This document shows, in pieces, positions 35,175-37,801 of a stretch of 37,801 nucleotides of DNA. The DNA is from Magnetococcales bacterium (GTDB taxonomy: Bacteria > Pseudomonadota > Magnetococcia > Magnetococcales > Magnetaquicoccaceae), in the NCBI GenBank assembly GCA_015231375.1, contig JADGBT010000034.1, positions 1-37,801 of the forward strand. The letters are read 5' to 3'. Below the pieces are notes generated by a model. The model was not told where the DNA came from and did no database searches. It saw only the letters and a program-made list of their open reading frames with translations. Within the stretch, counting starts at the first letter, position 1; each line of letters opens with the position of its first letter. Made by a program: the position numbers and the translations under genes.

Positions 35175-36445
35175 GCTTGAAACGCGCACTCATCCATCAT
35201 CAGTACACGTTTTTCTTTCCGATGCAGATGCCCATCGGCGGAAAGCTCGCCCGTGCCGAAGAGAAGATTGCCGAACAACTGGCCGCGCTTCCTTTGACCC
35301 GGACCCCGGATGTGGAGGATCGGCAAATCGGTCTGGAGCGCGTCATCGGCCATATCCAAGAAACCGGCACGCTTTCCGGTCTTTCCCGCAAGGATCTGAA
35401 ACGGATGCCCTGGTTCTTGTTCGAAGATCTTGGCGACGGGCGCACCCTGGCGGATGATCCCGGCGTGTTGCGTCAATGGGGGGAGTGGCTTGACGCCAAT
35501 CCTGGCAGTGGCACCGTGTCGGCTTTGGTCCACAATGTCTTGTTGAACCATCCGCAAGACGGTCAGTTGGCCTTTTGGAAAAAATTGATCGAAAAACATC
35601 TGGCCCGCAGTCGACAACCCAATCTGGTGGTCTGGAAACAACGGTGCGAACGGTTTCATCTGTTGGATCCGGATGGGCCGCAGAGATTGGCCGAGACACT
35701 CTATCGGGGAGAGGCCACCTATTATGAGTTCTGTCAGGCGGCGGGTCTGTCCGGGGATCTGGCCCGGAACGGTTTTGTCCGCAAGGGATTGGATCGTCTG
35801 CTGGTCATGATGGGGCGTTATGCCGACAGCAACGGTTTGCAGACCGAACAGTTGCAATCGCTATTGAACGGATTTCGCGATCAACAGGGCCGTTTCTTGC
35901 AGATCGTTTCCGGTTTCACCACCCGGTTGGCCGAGGTGTTGTTGCGTCCGTTCCAGGATCGGGAAGCCGAAACCCGCTTGCGCAACTTGTTGAGAGATTT
36001 CCTCATCAAGAATCTTGGTGATCCCCGCACGCATCCGGCCGCCTGGCATGCCGTGGATCCAAAGGCGCGTCAGGTCATCATGCAATGGCTGGTCGGCAGA
36101 CCGGCCCGGATCGATGACAAGCTTTGGATGTTCGTCCAGGAGGCGAACAAACAAATGGTCGGACTTGAGAATGACCTGTATCAATTGAAACATCGACTCG
36201 ACGCCACCCCTTTGAATGTGCTGCATCAGTCCATCCAGCGCCTGAACGCCATCATGGGTGTGGCCGAATTCTTCAATCTGTTTGAGGTGATCCAACTGTG
36301 TCAGGCCATGGAGGCGATCTTGATCCCATTCAGAGACAAGACCGTCCCGATGGATCTCCCCTTGATCGACGCCTTGATCGTTCAGCATGGTCGTTTGCAG
36401 GACGCCATCCGGGATGTGCCTGGATATGTCTTTCACTCAAGCTGA
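35171..36445 (+). CDS. ZorC-like EH_Signature protein with a degenerate Hpt domain at its C-terminus
   Basis: 424 residues, translationally coupled to the zorB-like gene by ATGA. Residues ~1-310 are helical with no membrane segment. The stretch at 270-308 (LRDFLIKNLGDPR, then W, VDPKARQVI and WL) resembles the end of the EH_Signature domain found in ZorC of type I Zorya. Residues ~330-420 form an Hpt/CheA-P1-like bundle (NAIMGVAEFFNLFEVIQLCQ followed by AMEAILIPFRD), in which the phospho-accepting His is Asn359 and the Lys is Met362. I know of no ZorC with such a domain. In Zorya, ZorC binds DNA and works with the ZorAB motor and the ZorD nuclease. No ZorD follows here. The EH_Signature call is moderately confident. 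Confidence 0.6.
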   Translation: MSLKRALIHHQYTFFFPMQMPIGGKLARAEEKIAEQLAALPLTRTPDVEDRQIGLERVIGHIQETGTLSGLSRKDLKRMPWFLFEDLGDGRTLADDPGVLRQWGEWLDANPGSGTVSALVHNVLLNHPQDGQLAFWKKLIEKHLARSRQPNLVVWKQRCERFHLLDPDGPQRLAETLYRGEATYYEFCQAAGLSGDLARNGFVRKGLDRLLVMMGRYADSNGLQTEQLQSLLNGFRDQQGRFLQIVSGFTTRLAEVLLRPFQDREAETRLRNLLRDFLIKNLGDPRTHPAAWHAVDPKARQVIMQWLVGRPARIDDKLWMFVQEANKQMVGLENDLYQLKHRLDATPLNVLHQSIQRLNAIMGVAEFFNLFEVIQLCQAMEAILIPFRDKTVPMDLPLIDALIVQHGRLQDAIRDVPGYVFHSS

Positions 36446-36535
36446 TTCCTGCCGGATGGATTGGGCTGGAAGCCCGGTATGGAAACTGTTATGATCCATC
36501 GTTGGATTGACTTCTAGAATTATGGACGACAGCCA
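36446..36535. other. Short gap between the zorC-like and third CDF genes
   Basis: Ninety bases. A small hairpin (GGGCT-GGA-AGCCC, 36463-36475) is present but has no T-tract, so readthrough into the CDF gene is possible. Confidence 0.35.
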
Positions 36536-37501
36536 TTGACTTCCAGATCCGCCCAAGCCTGTCCCAAACCCTTCATTCCCATCCAGCCGGTCGAAGACCA
36601 GGGAAAGCGCTCTGCGGCCCAGTGTCGGCAATGCGCCAACAGCGCCGCACGCCTTGATTTCATGGTGACCCTGTGCGAAGCCTTCTTCAGCACGACCATG
36701 GGAGCCTTGACGGGCAGCGCCGGTTTGCACGCCTTGGCGTTGTTGATGGGCGGGGATATCCTCTCCAAAGGCATCAACTGGATGGCGATCCGTTTTTCCC
36801 ACAAGCCGCCAACCAATCAGTTTCCGTATGGTTACGGGCGGGTACAGTTCATGTCGGCGTTGTTGATCGGCGTTTTGTTGATGTGTGGCGGTATGGTGTT
36901 TTTTGTCCATAACGTTCAAGATATCCAGAACGGTCAGATTCAACGCGCCGGTGTGGTGGCCATCTTCTCTTCCCTGTTGCTGGCCGCCTCTTCCTGGATG
37001 ATGTATCGCATCATGACTTGTACCGCAGACCACAACAACAATCCAGCCATCCGTGCGGCGGCCATGGATAACCGGGTGGATGCCTGGTCTGCCATCATGG
37101 TCCTGATCGGTGCGGCGCTGACCCATTTCGACTTCATCACCGCCGATCGCATCATGGCCCTGATGGTCTCCATGCTGGTTGTCAAGCTGGGTGGTTCCAT
37201 CGTTATCGATGCGGTGCATGGTCTGCTGGACATGGGTCTGCCCGAAGATGTCCAGGCGCAGATCCGCCACTTTTGTTGTTCCTCTTCCAAGATTTCAGGG
37301 ATCAAGAGCCTGAAAGGACGCCGCATGGGCAGCTCTTTCGCGGTGGACATCGAAGTGTTTCTTTCCGGAGAGTTGTCGGTGAAAGAATCCCATCTCGTCA
37401 GGATCGAAATGACCCGCACGCTCCACAACAAGGTCAAGCACATCGAAAACATCCAAATCACCTTCTTTCCCGCTCCCGCCCTTTCCCATGAGGCTTCGTA
37501 A
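36536..37501 (+). CDS. Third cation diffusion facilitator, MamB/MamM-related (MamV-like)
   Basis: About 321 residues if started at the TTG at 36536. An in-frame stop lies just upstream, and the first internal ATG (36662) would remove the CRQC pair that matches the N-terminal CxxC of MamB and MamM. The rest is CDF-like: six membrane helices, FPYGYGRVQFMSALLIG matching the MamB YGYGKIQ region, and TM5 DNRVD as in MamB. In TM2 the sequence is LLMGGD, so the first metal ligand (His in MamB, Tyr in MamM) is Leu while the Asp stays. The C-terminal cytoplasmic domain is complete. MamV of magnetospirilla is a third CDF and may be the counterpart. It follows the zor-like genes on the same strand. Confidence 0.85.
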   Translation: MTSRSAQACPKPFIPIQPVEDQGKRSAAQCRQCANSAARLDFMVTLCEAFFSTTMGALTGSAGLHALALLMGGDILSKGINWMAIRFSHKPPTNQFPYGYGRVQFMSALLIGVLLMCGGMVFFVHNVQDIQNGQIQRAGVVAIFSSLLLAASSWMMYRIMTCTADHNNNPAIRAAAMDNRVDAWSAIMVLIGAALTHFDFITADRIMALMVSMLVVKLGGSIVIDAVHGLLDMGLPEDVQAQIRHFCCSSSKISGIKSLKGRRMGSSFAVDIEVFLSGELSVKESHLVRIEMTRTLHNKVKHIENIQITFFPAPALSHEAS

Positions 37502-37735
37502 CGATTCATCCCCCCGTTTTACGAGAACATATTGTTATCGTTTGGATTGTAAACTCTAGGCGCAGGCTCCAGAAGTTCAACACGGCGTGCGTGCAGGCGT
37601 ATTTGAGGTAGGGTGGTCATCGTGTTTGGAATGCGTCCATCAATACCGCCGTGGCGCGTGGAGAATGGTGTTTCATCCGTCGCATAAACCGGGTATGATC
37701 GTGTTGACGATGGGTTCCAAACAGGAGAAATCACC
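37502..37735. other. Intergenic region after the third CDF gene
   Basis: About 230 bases with no supported gene. A short minus-strand frame here has no ribosome binding site. No clear terminator or promoter is visible apart from the AGGAG site at its right end, which belongs to the next gene. Confidence 0.4.
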
Positions 37736-37801
37736 ATGGCTCAAACCATGACTATTGAAGATGTCTGGGGGATGTTCCAAGAGACCAGCCGTCAGTTTCA
37801 A
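37736..37801 (+). CDS. Start of a DUF3782/Rpn-associated hypothetical protein (truncated by window end)
   Basis: Only the first 22 codons are present, beginning at an ATG with AGGAG seven bases upstream. The residues MTIEDVWGMFQETSRQFQ resemble the N-terminus of a family of coiled-coil plus PD-(D/E)XK proteins (DUF3782 type) that is common in Magnetococcales and other environmental bacteria. The call rests on this short stretch alone. Confidence 0.55.
   Translation, partial: MAQTMTIEDVWGMFQETSRQFQ

Overview
This window is a magnetosome gene island from a magnetotactic alphaproteobacterium-like organism, most probably a Magnetococcales (Magnetococcus MC-1 group) bacterium. The evidence is a nearly complete mam gene series, read on the minus strand from about 29.7 kb down to 10.7 kb: mamD, mmsF/mamF, mamH, mamI, mamE, a long Ala/Pro/Lys-rich protein in the mamJ position, mamK, a second mamF-like gene, mamL, mamM, mamN, mamO, mamP, mamA, mamQ, a small unrecognised ORF, mamB, mamS and mamT. 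Placing a mamF-like gene between mamK and mamL is, as I recall it, the MC-1-type order. Species assignment is inference; no rRNA or marker gene is present.

Region by region. (1) 16-981: an Rpn/PD-(D/E)XK nuclease-type gene, then a 0.4-kb gap with a hairpin. (2) 1400-10644, minus: a signalling and structural block that continues the mam operon without a break. It holds a coiled-coil protein, a membrane-anchored unknown, a large hybrid histidine kinase, a single-domain response regulator, a PilZ-like/STAS/STAS protein, a membrane protein with a degenerate Hpt domain, and a tandem CZB (zinc-binding) protein. (3) 10665-29662, minus: the mam genes. Several stop/start overlaps (mamL/M, mamM/N, mamO/P, small ORF/mamB) indicate a long, translationally coupled operon. 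(4) 29663-30508: an AT-richer divergent spacer with a 6-bp tandem repeat, a palindrome and promoter-like sequence. (5) 30509-36445, plus: a three-gene unit resembling zorA-zorB-zorC of Zorya anti-phage systems, with no ZorD nuclease/helicase beside it. (6) 36536-37501, plus: a third cation diffusion facilitator, related to MamB/MamM. (7) 37736 to the end: the start of another gene of the DUF3782/Rpn-associated type.

How the genes fit together. MamI, MamL, MamQ and MamB build the magnetosome membrane. MamB, MamM, MamH, MamN and the third CDF handle ion transport. MamE, MamO, MamP, MamT and MamS control maturation and iron redox chemistry; MamE, MamP and MamT carry magnetochrome CXXCH haem motifs. 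MmsF/MamF and MamD act on crystal growth. MamK, MamA and perhaps the mamJ-position protein organise the chain. The attached signalling block and the divergent Zorya-like motor module are the least expected parts. Three Hpt-like domains in the island (kinase C-terminus, the 670-residue protein, and the C-terminus of the ZorC-like protein) all lack the phospho-accepting histidine. This hints that a non-catalytic Hpt fold is used here as an interaction module.
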